This document shows positions 14,358-22,436 of a stretch of 64,000 nucleotides of DNA, in pieces. The notes below the pieces were generated by a model, which was not told where the DNA came from, did not search any database, and worked only from the letters and a program-made list of their open reading frames with translations. How positions within the stretch are numbered: position 1 is the first letter of the stretch; each line of letters opens with the position of its first letter. Source of the stretch: Lentimicrobiaceae bacterium. GTDB taxonomy: Bacteria > Bacteroidota > Bacteroidia > Bacteroidales > P3. The translations under genes were made by a program, and so were the position numbers. Location: contig JAFLTI010000007.1 of NCBI GenBank assembly GCA_022510485.1, forward strand, positions 1 through 64,000, given 5' to 3'.

Positions 14358-15788
14358 TTATACTTGTTTAAGGGCGGGAACCAAGTCGAGACCTTGTTTT
14401 AGGAACTCGGCAAAGTTGTTTATTCTCTGTAATTCTTCGGGAATATTGATGCCTTGCGGGCAGTGGTGCACACACATACGGCATCCGATGCAATGGTCTG
14501 CCTGACGCAGTTTGGGAACGCTGCGGTCGTAGCCCACCAAAAACGCACGGCGAGCCTTGCGGTAATTCTCCGCCTGCTTGCTTTCGGGCAGGTTGCCTTC
14601 GTTTACGCATTTGTTGTAGTGCAACAGGATGCCCGGAATGTCGATGCCGTAAGGGCAGGGCATACAGTATTTGCAGTCGTTGCAGGGCACGGTGGGATAA
14701 CGCATCATCATATCTGCCGTATCGTACAAAAACTGCATTTCTTCATCGGTAAGGGCTTTCAAGGGAGCGTAGGAACGCAGGTTGTCCTGCAGGTGTTCCA
14801 TATAAGTCATACCGCTCAACACGGTAAGCACGCCCGGAAAAGTGCCTGCAAAACGGAAAGCCCAAGAAGCCACGCTCCGTTCCGGTTCGCGCTGTTTGAG
14901 GCGGGCTGCCACATGGTCGTGAACTTTCGATAGCCTGCCACCCAAAAGCGGTTCCATAATCACGGCTGGAATATTGCGCTTTTGCAGTTCCTCGTAAAGA
15001 TATTCGGCGTTTGTGTTGCGTTCGTTCAGTTCTTTGGCGTGTTTCCAGTCTAAGTAATTAAGCTGAATCTGAACAAAATCCCATTGGTATTTGTCGTGTT
15101 CTGCCAACGCCCGGTCAAACACGGCTATATCGCCGTGATACGAAAAACCGAGGTTACGGATACGCCCCGCCTTGCGTTCTTCTAACAAAAAGTCGAGAAT
15201 ACCGTTGTCGATATAGCGTTCTTCAAACTCTTTCATTCCGTCGTTGCCCATACCGATGGCGTGCAGCAGCAGATAGTCGATATAGTCGGTCTGCAACTCC
15301 TTGAACGAATTGCGGTACATGGCGATAGATGCCTCGCGGCTCCATGTGGAGGGTGCGAAATTAGACAGCTTGGTGGCGATAAAATATTTGTTTCGCGGAT
15401 GCCTGCTGAGAGCGATACCGGTAACACGTTCCGACTTGCCTTTGCAATAAGCCGGGGAGGTGTCGAAGTAGTTTACGCCGTGTTCAATGGCGTAGTCCAC
15501 CAAACGGTTCACGGCTTCTTGATCTATTTCGTCGTTGGTTTCGCGTGCGCTGCCGTTGCTTACCGTAGGCCAGCGCATACAGCCGTAGCCTAATATCGAA
15601 ACCTTGTCTCCTGTTTTGGGATTGGTGCGGTAGGTCATCTGGTCGGTGGGAATTTCTCCCTCTGTCACGGATTGTTTGCCGCCTTTTGGAGTACAACCCG
15701 AAAGAGCTACAGCAGAAACAGCCGCGCCGGCTCCCAAACGGCTTAAAAATTCGCGGCGGTTCATTCCTTTTTTATTATTTTCACTCAT
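14358..15788 (-). CDS. Tat-exported aldo/keto reductase with ferredoxin domain
   Basis: Encodes 476 residues. The N-terminus MNRREFLSRLGAGAA has the twin-arginine pattern followed by VALSGC, a possible lipobox. The central domain is an aldo/keto reductase barrel (KVSILGYGCMRWP, YFDTSPAYCKGKSE with the Asp and Tyr of the active site, IGMGNDG). The C-terminus carries CNDCKYCMPCPYGIDIP and CIGCRMCVHHCPQGINIP, binding Fe-S clusters. It should reduce a carbonyl using electrons from the adjacent membrane polyferredoxin (15801-17297, 12 bp upstream). Substrate unknown. Confidence 0.88.
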   Translation of the reverse strand: MSENNKKGMNRREFLSRLGAGAAVSAVALSGCTPKGGKQSVTEGEIPTDQMTYRTNPKTGDKVSILGYGCMRWPTVSNGSARETNDEIDQEAVNRLVDYAIEHGVNYFDTSPAYCKGKSERVTGIALSRHPRNKYFIATKLSNFAPSTWSREASIAMYRNSFKELQTDYIDYLLLHAIGMGNDGMKEFEERYIDNGILDFLLEERKAGRIRNLGFSYHGDIAVFDRALAEHDKYQWDFVQIQLNYLDWKHAKELNERNTNAEYLYEELQKRNIPAVIMEPLLGGRLSKVHDHVAARLKQREPERSVASWAFRFAGTFPGVLTVLSGMTYMEHLQDNLRSYAPLKALTDEEMQFLYDTADMMMRYPTVPCNDCKYCMPCPYGIDIPGILLHYNKCVNEGNLPESKQAENYRKARRAFLVGYDRSVPKLRQADHCIGCRMCVHHCPQGINIPEELQRINNFAEFLKQGLDLVPALKQV

Positions 15789-15800
15789 CTTTCTTGTAGC

Positions 15801-17297
15801 TTAAATAGTTTTGTGAACCTCGTGCCCTTCTACGTAAATGGCGCTGAAAGGGCGGGCGGGGCAAAGGTTTTCGCAGGCTCCGCAGCCTATGCAACGTTCT
15901 TCGTTTACAACGGGAATCTTTGCCGAGAGTTCATTTCCCGGTTCGGAGTGAACCATCGTGATGGCTCCGCTGGGACAATGGCGGGCGCAGTTGCCGCAAG
16001 ATACGCCATTGGTAAGGGGCAGGCAGTTTTGCTTTACCCACACCGCATGACCTATCTGTATGGATGATTTCTGTTCGGGCGTGATTTTGAGGATAGCACC
16101 GGCAGGACATACTTCGGAACACTTTACACATTCGGGGCGGCAGTAACCGCGTTCATAGGAGGATTCGGGCTGCATAAGCGTCAGCAGCGAAGAAGAGGGG
16201 CGCAGCACGCCGTTGGGGCAGACCGAAACGCAAAGTTGGCAACCGGTGCAATGTTGTTGCAGGTTCTTGATGCTTTCGGCACCGGGAGGCACAATCGGCG
16301 TGCTGCGCTTGGCGGCATCCTTGCCTAAGATGGCGGCAAGACCTCCATCTACCGTTTTTTCCTGCGCTTTCAAGGCAGAGGCACCTATAAGCAATCCTGT
16401 TCCGGTAAGAAAACTCCGCCGGGCGGTATCTACCTTGCCTTGCATATCGTTTGCGTTGCCTTTTGCGCGTTTGCCATAGCGAAACTGGTATTGAATAGCA
16501 CCGTGAGTGCACGTATCTATGCAATCCATACACGAAATACAACGGCTGTAATCGATTTTATGTTGTTCTCCGTTTATGCAGGATGCCTTGCAGCGGCGGT
16601 AGCAAAGCCCGCAGGCGTTGCATTTGCTTTCGTCAATAACAGGCTGAAAGAGGGAAAATCTTGAAATCGCCCCCAATACCGTACCTACCGGGCAAATCGT
16701 ATTGCAGTAGGTTCTGCCGTTGCGCCAAGCCAATACCACGATAACTACAAGCGTAAGGGCAGCGATGATGAAAACGGGCAGGCTGCGGAGCCATACATCC
16801 GTGCGGTAAAAGGCATAGCTGTCGGCGCGTTCGGCAAAGTAGGCAAGGAGGTTGTTGCCCCATTGCCAAATCGGGCTAAAAAGGTTCTGAACAATCCTTC
16901 CATACGCGCTGTACGGTTCCAAAAGAGCCACGAATGAACCTATTCCGAACACGAGGGCTAAGATGAACAAAGCTAAAATTCCGTAGCGGAGCCATGAAAT
17001 GGCGGGAGAATAGGAAAAGCGGTATTTTTTCTTTTTTCTCATACCGCTGAGGCACGAAACCGAATCTTGGCAAACCCCCAAGGGGCAGATAATAGAGCAA
17101 TAGAAACGCCCAAAAATCAAGGTAAAAAGCACCAAGACAACGATAACGCCCGCATTGAGTGCCAAAACGGCGGGCATAAACTGAATTTTGGCGAGCCATC
17201 CGAACCAAGCGTGCAGCGTTCCCGTAAAATCGAGAAACATCAGGGTAAGCAACGCGAGGCAGAGAATCGCCAAGGTGATTCTGATTTTGCGTAACAT
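15801..17297 (-). CDS. membrane polyferredoxin (NapH/NapG-like 4Fe-4S protein)
   Basis: Encodes 498 residues. Four or more membrane segments (about 8-24, 40-62, 105-130, 172-192) with the NapH-type cysteine motifs FYCSIICPLGVCQDS and TYCNTICPVGTVLG after the second and fourth. Then several 4Fe-4S clusters: CNACGLCYRRC, CISCMDCIDTC, an internal Tat-like RRSFLTGTG, CTGCQLCVSVCP, CVKCSEVCP, CGNCARHCP and CIGCGACENLCP. It looks like a fusion of a NapH-like quinol-linked membrane part with a NapG-like ferredoxin. First gene of a four-gene operon, and probably the electron donor for the exported reductase next to it. Confidence 0.85.
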   Translation of the reverse strand: MLRKIRITLAILCLALLTLMFLDFTGTLHAWFGWLAKIQFMPAVLALNAGVIVVLVLFTLIFGRFYCSIICPLGVCQDSVSCLSGMRKKKKYRFSYSPAISWLRYGILALFILALVFGIGSFVALLEPYSAYGRIVQNLFSPIWQWGNNLLAYFAERADSYAFYRTDVWLRSLPVFIIAALTLVVIVVLAWRNGRTYCNTICPVGTVLGAISRFSLFQPVIDESKCNACGLCYRRCKASCINGEQHKIDYSRCISCMDCIDTCTHGAIQYQFRYGKRAKGNANDMQGKVDTARRSFLTGTGLLIGASALKAQEKTVDGGLAAILGKDAAKRSTPIVPPGAESIKNLQQHCTGCQLCVSVCPNGVLRPSSSLLTLMQPESSYERGYCRPECVKCSEVCPAGAILKITPEQKSSIQIGHAVWVKQNCLPLTNGVSCGNCARHCPSGAITMVHSEPGNELSAKIPVVNEERCIGCGACENLCPARPFSAIYVEGHEVHKTI

Positions 17298-17322
17298 AAT
17301 GATGGTTTGTTATTTTCGCGCC

Positions 17323-17330
17323 CAAATATA
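17323..17330 (-). promoter_or_regulatory. -7 box of the polyferredoxin operon
   Basis: TATATTTG on the minus strand, 25 bp before the ATG at 17297. No clear -33 element at the expected distance. Confidence 0.5.
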
Positions 17331-17416
17331 CAAAAAACATCAAAAGAACCAGATGTGTAGTTTAGTGCATTTTCTTATAGCAAGCTCCAACGTCAAGTTG
17401 TTAAGAGAGGATATCC

Positions 17417-18022
17417 TTATTCCGGTAAGTTAATCAGATTCGGTGTATGCAGGCTGGTATAATCGTTATTCATAATCGCGCCGTTGGAAAAGAGGGTTAT
17501 ACCATTGTCGGTTATGGCGTGCTGGCTGTGGATATGGCCGAACAGGTGCAGACGCGGTGAGACGGCAATAACACGTTGCAGCAACTCTTCCGAGCCATAG
17601 CGGATATTGTTGTCGCAGTCCAAAATGCCGTATGGCGGCGTATGCGTGATAAGTACATCGGTGTCATCGGGAATAGCGGCATAGTTGCGGTCTTGCCTCT
17701 CCGATGCGCAATCCGCAATAAACATCGGCACGCCGTAGAACTTTACGCCCTCAATTTCCACCCCCGAATTGCAGAGGTAGTGAACATTGCTGTCCAGACC
17801 GTCGATATTTGCGCCATAAAGACATTCATCGTGGTTGCCGCAGATAAAAATCTTGTGCGGGTGCGGCAGGTCGCAGAACCAGTTGAGAAAGTCTATGGCT
17901 TCAGCCTCGCTGTCCGCCATCGTAAAGTCGCCCGAATGTACAACTACATCGGCAGCAGGCAGTTCGCCGAGCCGCCTGTGTGCGCCGTGCGTATCGGAGA
18001 TATGAAGTATGGTGTTTATCAC
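17417..18022 (-). CDS. calcineurin-like metallophosphoesterase
   Basis: Encodes 201 residues, no signal peptide. All phosphoesterase blocks are present in order: HISDTHG (9-14), HSGDF, ICGNHDE, ITHTPPYG and LFGHIHSQH. These bind two metal ions. The family cleaves phosphomono- or diesters, including nucleotides and nucleic acids. The start codon overlaps the stop of the PD-(D/E)XK-like gene by 4 bp, so the two are made together. The pair lies at the edge of an accessory island, which makes a nucleic-acid or signalling-nucleotide role possible. Confidence 0.85.
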   Translation of the reverse strand: MINTILHISDTHGAHRRLGELPAADVVVHSGDFTMADSEAEAIDFLNWFCDLPHPHKIFICGNHDECLYGANIDGLDSNVHYLCNSGVEIEGVKFYGVPMFIADCASERQDRNYAAIPDDTDVLITHTPPYGILDCDNNIRYGSEELLQRVIAVSPRLHLFGHIHSQHAITDNGITLFSNGAIMNNDYTSLHTPNLINLPE

Positions 18023-18987
18023 AGTGAATAAAATATTTTGACGTTTTTGTCCAAATGTCGGTAACCCTTAAACAGTTCCTGATAGGTAAAACAGTTCTCG
18101 ATGACCTTGAATTTCGATTCGGTCAGCGTATTCAGTCCTTTTGCCAATTTCCCGTATAGCTTTGTATAGTCTTCGAACCTCTTATCTTTGTCGACTGTAG
18201 GAAATTTTTCAAAATCATATAGAATTGTACCAAGATAAATATCCGCATCCGAATACTTTCCTTTCTCTATCTCTTTTTTCAGACCGATAAAATGGGAAAT
18301 CATCTGCTTGATACCTCCGGCATAATGTCGCGTATATCTTTTAGCCGAGCATAGGGTGCGGTTATTATAGGCAAGTTCCATATCGGCAAAAGTACTCTCC
18401 AACTGCTTGTAAGTAGTGCCATAGAGATCATCCGAGATGTCGGTATATTTGCCCCATTTCAGATACTCCGAGAATTTGGATTCGAGAAACAATATTACTT
18501 TCTTTCCGCTATTGTCCACTCCGCAAAGAACAACGTCTATATTTGAGCAATGGCTTTTTCCGTCTTTGTCTTTCCCAACTTCATTTTTGACTTCAAATCT
18601 GGAGTTTGAAAAAGTAACCTTGCGGTTGTCTAATTCCAACTCCAACGGTTTTTCTTTCGAGATGCCGTAAAAGCAGAGCAGACAGAGCAGAGCCGATGAG
18701 TGCAATGTGCGGATTCTTTTATGTTCCTGTCCGTCGCCTTTAATCGCCTCATTGAATTTTTTATTGAAATCGCCGTTTAGCGCAAAAATCTCTATTAAAT
18801 CTTTCGGGTCTTTTGTGTCCGCACATTCAATACTCAAAGACCTTTGCGAATATCTGTCTCTCCACGGAGTTCTTGTAATGGTGCGGTTGTCAAAAAGTTT
18901 GCAAATTTCATCATTGTTAAAAATCTCGTAAACAGCATTCTCTTTAATAGTCTCTTTAATAAGATCTTTCAATTCTTCGTTTTTCAT
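18019..18987 (-). CDS. hypothetical protein with PD-(D/E)XK nuclease-like motif
   Basis: 322 residues from the ATG at 18987; an upstream start at 19044 would add a hydrophobic stretch written in AT-rich intergenic DNA. In the middle, CSNIDVVLCGVD is followed by KVILFLESKFSEYLKWG, giving the D...ExK arrangement of the PD-(D/E)XK nuclease core. SLLCLLCFYG and FKVIENCFTYQELFKGY are further recognisable blocks. The gene is AT-rich compared with the metabolic genes on either side, and translationally coupled to the metallophosphoesterase. A restriction-endonuclease-like role is a reasonable guess, not proven. Confidence 0.6.
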   Translation of the reverse strand: MKNEELKDLIKETIKENAVYEIFNNDEICKLFDNRTITRTPWRDRYSQRSLSIECADTKDPKDLIEIFALNGDFNKKFNEAIKGDGQEHKRIRTLHSSALLCLLCFYGISKEKPLELELDNRKVTFSNSRFEVKNEVGKDKDGKSHCSNIDVVLCGVDNSGKKVILFLESKFSEYLKWGKYTDISDDLYGTTYKQLESTFADMELAYNNRTLCSAKRYTRHYAGGIKQMISHFIGLKKEIEKGKYSDADIYLGTILYDFEKFPTVDKDKRFEDYTKLYGKLAKGLNTLTESKFKVIENCFTYQELFKGYRHLDKNVKIFYSL

Positions 18988-19036
18988 AACTATATCAATT
19001 ATTTCGGGGGTTTTTAACAAAATTATAATTTTTAAT

Positions 19037-19183
19037 CTAATCATCTAAAAGTTCCTCTGCCAATTCATTGCTGATCTTTATTAACTCTTTAAGCGCATCT
19101 TCAAATTTTCGTCTGAGAAGCATGCCCTCGACCACCACACCCAATAAGGCATTGTGCAATCCTGAATCGAGAGGACCTACAAA
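19037..19183 (-). pseudogene. fragment of a coding sequence
   Basis: On the minus strand a 48-codon frame after a TAA (19184-19186) reads ...GPLDSGLHNALLGVVVEGML, then KFEDALKELIKISNELAEELLDD and a TAG at 19037-19039. It reads like the helical C-terminus of a real protein, but there is no start codon except an internal ATG. The parent gene is not in the window. Probably a leftover of island rearrangement. Confidence 0.35.
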
Positions 19184-19211
19184 TTAACTGTGCTTTAATT
19201 TCTAGTTAAAC

Positions 19212-19925
19212 TTAGTTCTTTAGAAACTGAAACTCGTCTCCTAACAAATCCTTGAGTTGCTTCTCTGAAAGAAACGAATCTCCTCTATTATCAAAATTCC
19301 ATCTTGATGTGACAGATACTATTTCGCCTGCTTCTACTCCTACCATTATTAGAGACAAACCATAGTCGTCTAAAGGAAAATCTTTACCCTTCTGCTTTGG
19401 CACCTTATCAAAATCATCTCGTTCGATAACTTTGTAGGTTATACCTGAAGAAGTATAACTATTAAATACTTCTTCATCTAAAATACACCACCCTGCTTTT
19501 CCTTGATACTGACTTAGTTCATCAAAATCTGTAATATCCCAAACCTCATAGGTATGATTACCTGAGTAGACGTAGTCCTCAGCATCAAGATTTAGCTCTA
19601 AAGTCATCGCTATATCGTCGATAGACTGACCATTGAAGTCCTTATCGTACAAATCTACAAAAGGTGTCCCTTTTAGATTGTATAAAAGCTTGTTAAGCTT
19701 AGCAACAGAAATGTTGCTACCTAACTTAACCTGCTCTTCGATAACCCATCTAGCAATGCCCTGATAGAATTTTCGTAACTCACCGTTCAGGTTAGGAAGC
19801 TTACTTAAAATATCCTGAAAATATAAGGTGGCTTCCTCTTCAGAGATCCCGGACTCCATCAGTCTGTTTATTGCAGCGTGTTTAGAACGTTGCACTATAC
19901 CGTCTACTATTTTCTTCAAATCCAT
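19212..19925 (-). CDS. phage-like hypothetical protein
   Basis: Encodes 237 residues, AT-rich. The N-terminal 90 residues are helical (ESGISEEEATLYFQDILSKL). The C-terminal half has GKAGWCILDEEVFNSYTSSG, then DDYGLSLIMVGVEAG and VTSRWNFDNRGDSFLS; a Trp-Cys followed by a Tyr-rich segment and a (T/S)xRWN segment is a pattern I associate with proteins of tailed phages and related elements. No signal peptide. It has a 5' region with inverted repeats (19981-20060). Base composition differs from neighbours, so it was probably acquired by transfer. Function unknown. Confidence 0.55.
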   Translation of the reverse strand: MDLKKIVDGIVQRSKHAAINRLMESGISEEEATLYFQDILSKLPNLNGELRKFYQGIARWVIEEQVKLGSNISVAKLNKLLYNLKGTPFVDLYDKDFNGQSIDDIAMTLELNLDAEDYVYSGNHTYEVWDITDFDELSQYQGKAGWCILDEEVFNSYTSSGITYKVIERDDFDKVPKQKGKDFPLDDYGLSLIMVGVEAGEIVSVTSRWNFDNRGDSFLSEKQLKDLLGDEFQFLKN

Positions 19926-19980
19926 TGTAGTGCTACCTTAATCTTAGTGGTAATTAGATTTAGTACAAATTCACAAATAC

Positions 19981-20060
19981 ACAGGTGCCATAAACCTCAG
20001 CTCTAATATAGAGGGGTTCTACGCTTACCTGCTCTAACCGGTTAGCTAAAACTACAGCTT
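19981..20060 (-). other. structured leader with palindromes
   Basis: Upstream of the phage-like gene the minus strand has a perfect 12-bp palindrome CTAACCGGTTAG (20034-20045 region), a CTCTA-TAT-TAGAG hairpin enclosed by AACC/GGTT, and CAGGT/ACCTG outer arms. The first part looks like a tRNA D-arm, but no acceptor or anticodon stem can be drawn. It may be a structured 5' leader or an integration-site remnant. Confidence 0.35.
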
Positions 20061-20125
20061 GTTCTTTATCTTTGCACAAGATTGTTCCTTATGGCGACGA
20101 CGCATTGTCAAGCGATGCAATTTAG

Positions 20126-20620
20126 TTATAAAATTTTCAATGCTATCGCTGCCGCAGCCTCGGCATCGGCAAGGGCGTGATGGTGGGCTGTAAGGTCGTA
20201 GCCGCAAGCCAGCGCTGTAGTGTGCAGTTGGTGGTTCGGCAGTGTATTGCCGAAAGTTCGACGCGAAGCCTGCAAGGTATCGTGAAATTCGTATTCGGGG
20301 TAATCCATCCCGTATGCGCGATGCACCTCGCGCAGGCATCCTTCGTCGAACATCGCATTGTGTGCCACAAGCGGTAAGCCCTCAATCAGCGGCTCAATTT
20401 GCCGCCACACTTCGGGAAACAAGGGTGCATTGCCTGTGTCGTTGTTGCATAAGCCGTGTACCTTGCTGCAAAAATAGCGGTAATACTCGGGAATCGGTCG
20501 AATCAGGCTGTAAAACCGCTCGACAATCTCGCCCTCGCGCACGACCACAACTCCCACTGAGCAGACACTGCTGAGGCATTCGTTGGCTGTCTCGAAATCT
20601 ATTGCTGCAAAATTTTTCAT
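20126..20620 (-). CDS. DEDDh 3'-5' exonuclease (DnaQ-like)
   Basis: Encodes 164 residues. Exo I AAIDFETAN (Asp and Glu), exo II LVAHNAMFDEG (Asp) and exo III HHALADAEAAA (His and Asp) give the complete DEDDh active site. The protein is a stand-alone exonuclease domain, like the epsilon-type proofreading domain but without polymerase contacts visible. The start overlaps the stop of the AAA+ ATPase gene by 4 bp, so the two are translated together, and both are under the promoter at 22363-22397. This suggests the nuclease works with the ATPase; a general DNA-repair exonuclease is the alternative. Confidence 0.85.
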   Translation of the reverse strand: MKNFAAIDFETANECLSSVCSVGVVVVREGEIVERFYSLIRPIPEYYRYFCSKVHGLCNNDTGNAPLFPEVWRQIEPLIEGLPLVAHNAMFDEGCLREVHRAYGMDYPEYEFHDTLQASRRTFGNTLPNHQLHTTALACGYDLTAHHHALADAEAAAAIALKIL

Positions 20621-22347
20621 ATTCGTTTATTGACAAAACCTATTTTGCGGCGTTTGCCATTTTCCGACAACTGCTCGGCGCGGCACATCGAGTGCAACTG
20701 CTCAGACGAGGGTTCCTCGCCGTTCAAAATCAATGCGACTGTGCGCTTGCGGGCGATATTCTCGATTTGACCGCCGCTGAAATCGTACTCCGCCGCCAAC
20801 TGCTCCGCCAGCGGTGTTGCCAACGAAGGTATCATCGACTGCCAGATAGACCGCTTCGCCTCCAGCGAAGGGCGGGAGAACCCTATCTTGTAGATAAACC
20901 GTCGCTCGAATGCCTTGTCCAAATTCTGTGTAAGGTTGGTCGTGGCTATCATAATGCCGTCCAACTGCTCCATCTCCTGCAAAATGATATTCTGAATCGA
21001 ATTCTCCATCTTATCCACCGCACGCTGCGCACCCTCCTGACGGATTCCCAGCACGGCATCGGCTTCGTTGAAGAGTAATATCGGTGCACATTCGCACTGC
21101 TTGACATAATTGCGGTAACGGTCGAACGCCGCCTTGATATTCTTCTCGCTCTCGCCGACCCAGCAACTCTTGATTTGCGAAACGTCGATGACCATCAAGT
21201 CGCGCTGCGTGCGGCGTGCCAGTTGGTAGACCGTTTCGGTCTTGCCCGTACCGGGCGAGCCGTAAAAAAGGCAGGCAAAGCCTTTGCGCATACCGTTCTC
21301 CTCCAAACGCTGCTGCACCGACGCAAACTTTTCGGGCATCAGCAATTCCGACAACTGCTCGATTTGCGATTGCTCGTGCGGATTGTAGAATAGCGACTTC
21401 TCGGCAAAAGAGGTATGTTTAAGCAACTCCTTTTGATTTTTGGTTTGCTGCTGCCCGATATCCAAATCTTTGAACAGCATATTCTTTGCCTTGTCCGTGA
21501 GTTTGAAATGCTTGCTGTCAACCATACCATCGGAGTTGTAATTTTCTATAATTCCCTCGCGTTGCAGCACGCTGGTCTGCCGTTTCAATTTGCCGCGCAG
21601 GAAGCGACGTATCGAATTTGACTCGAAATAGTCCTCCCAGTCGTTCTCATCGATTATATTGTCATCATCGTTTACGAAACGGTTGCAGAATACGTAAAAC
21701 AGTAGACGTTCTTCGTTACTGAGTTTATTAAGGCTGAGGCTCTTGGCGGCTAAACAAAATTCCAACGCTGCATTATTCTCGACAAGCATATCGAGACTCT
21801 GAACGATATTGTCGCCCGATTCGTAGTCATCGAAAATTTTCGCCATCGTGTCGAAAAACTTTTCCGCCGACAAGCCTTTTGTAGATTCGGGTGTATATAC
21901 TTTATTGTCTTTGAACGCCGTTACTACAGCTGTCGGCATACGGTAGCTCGTCGAGCCGTCCGACTCCTTGCGGCGGCGTACCAGTCCGCGTTCGACCAGC
22001 GCATCGACCTCCGATATCAGCGAGATGATGCGGATTGTGCGGCATCTGAGCATACTGGAGAAGTCGCTAATCATAATGCGGCGGTCGCTGCTCTTTTCAA
22101 GGAACAGCGAGAGCAGCAGCGCCTGCTTCTCGGTAATCGACATCCGATCGGTGATATAAGCCAGATAGGGCTGTGCCTTGCTGTTGAATGTCTCGCCGAG
22201 GTGCGTGATTTCTGCCAACTCCACCACACGCTCCATATTTGCCACTAATGTCGGTTCGACAGGGGTCAGCAGATTTTCGGGAATTTCCGTTGTGTCTGTT
22301 TTCGACTGGTTTTGGGTGCTTTTTCTTACCATTCTCATATCCGTCAT
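20617..22347 (-). CDS. AAA+ ATPase with N-terminal winged-helix-like region
   Basis: 576 residues from the ATG at 22347. A TTG at 22365 cannot be the start because it overlaps the -7 box at 22363-22370. Residues 60-300 contain helix-rich segments resembling winged helices (LLLSLFLEKSSDRRIMISDF; DALVERGLVRRRK). The AAA+ core follows: Walker A YGSPGTGKTETV (about 362-373), Walker B ILLFNEADA (Asn replacing the usual Asp), sensor 1 MIATTN and the arginine finger in AFERRF. ClpX/FtsH-like single-ring motor of unknown client. It is coupled to the exonuclease gene and preceded by an operator that is duplicated in front of the WYL regulator. A defence role is possible by analogy with other WYL-controlled systems. 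Confidence 0.85.
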   Translation of the reverse strand: MTDMRMVRKSTQNQSKTDTTEIPENLLTPVEPTLVANMERVVELAEITHLGETFNSKAQPYLAYITDRMSITEKQALLLSLFLEKSSDRRIMISDFSSMLRCRTIRIISLISEVDALVERGLVRRRKESDGSTSYRMPTAVVTAFKDNKVYTPESTKGLSAEKFFDTMAKIFDDYESGDNIVQSLDMLVENNAALEFCLAAKSLSLNKLSNEERLLFYVFCNRFVNDDDNIIDENDWEDYFESNSIRRFLRGKLKRQTSVLQREGIIENYNSDGMVDSKHFKLTDKAKNMLFKDLDIGQQQTKNQKELLKHTSFAEKSLFYNPHEQSQIEQLSELLMPEKFASVQQRLEENGMRKGFACLFYGSPGTGKTETVYQLARRTQRDLMVIDVSQIKSCWVGESEKNIKAAFDRYRNYVKQCECAPILLFNEADAVLGIRQEGAQRAVDKMENSIQNIILQEMEQLDGIMIATTNLTQNLDKAFERRFIYKIGFSRPSLEAKRSIWQSMIPSLATPLAEQLAAEYDFSGGQIENIARKRTVALILNGEEPSSEQLHSMCRAEQLSENGKRRKIGFVNKRI

Positions 22348-22362
22348 TTTTTTATCACGCTG

Positions 22363-22409
22363 CAAAGATAACGAGGGAAACTGCCAAAAAGTGGCAGAGT
22401 ATAAAAATA
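22363..22409 (-). promoter_or_regulatory. promoter and WYL-type operator of the AAA+/exonuclease operon
   Basis: TATCTTTG (minus strand, 22363-22370). Ten bp upstream lies the inverted repeat CTGCCA-AAAAG-TGGCAG (22381-22397), then, three bases later, ATAAAAATA. The same three elements with the same 10-bp and 3-bp gaps stand in front of the WYL gene (23375-23420). The operator covers the -33 region, so binding should repress. Confidence 0.8.
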
Positions 22410-22436
22410 CTGCAATGTGCGAAATTCTATCTTTAA

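Noticed and set aside
15484-15696. Small Arg-rich minus-strand frames near the aldo/keto reductase and polyferredoxin genes
   Set aside because: They are frame-shifted shadows of the Fe-S protein genes, rich in Arg and without start context.
19981-20060. Possible tRNA gene on the minus strand
   Set aside because: Only a D-arm-like stretch is visible. No acceptor stem, anticodon arm or T-arm can be paired, so it is kept as a structured leader.
20067-20074. TATCTTTG box on the plus strand
   Set aside because: No rightward gene follows and there is no -33 element; probably chance in AT-rich DNA.
22348-22365. TTG start for the AAA+ ATPase
   Set aside because: The codon overlaps the TATCTTTG -7 box, so it would not be in the transcript; the ATG at 22347 is used.
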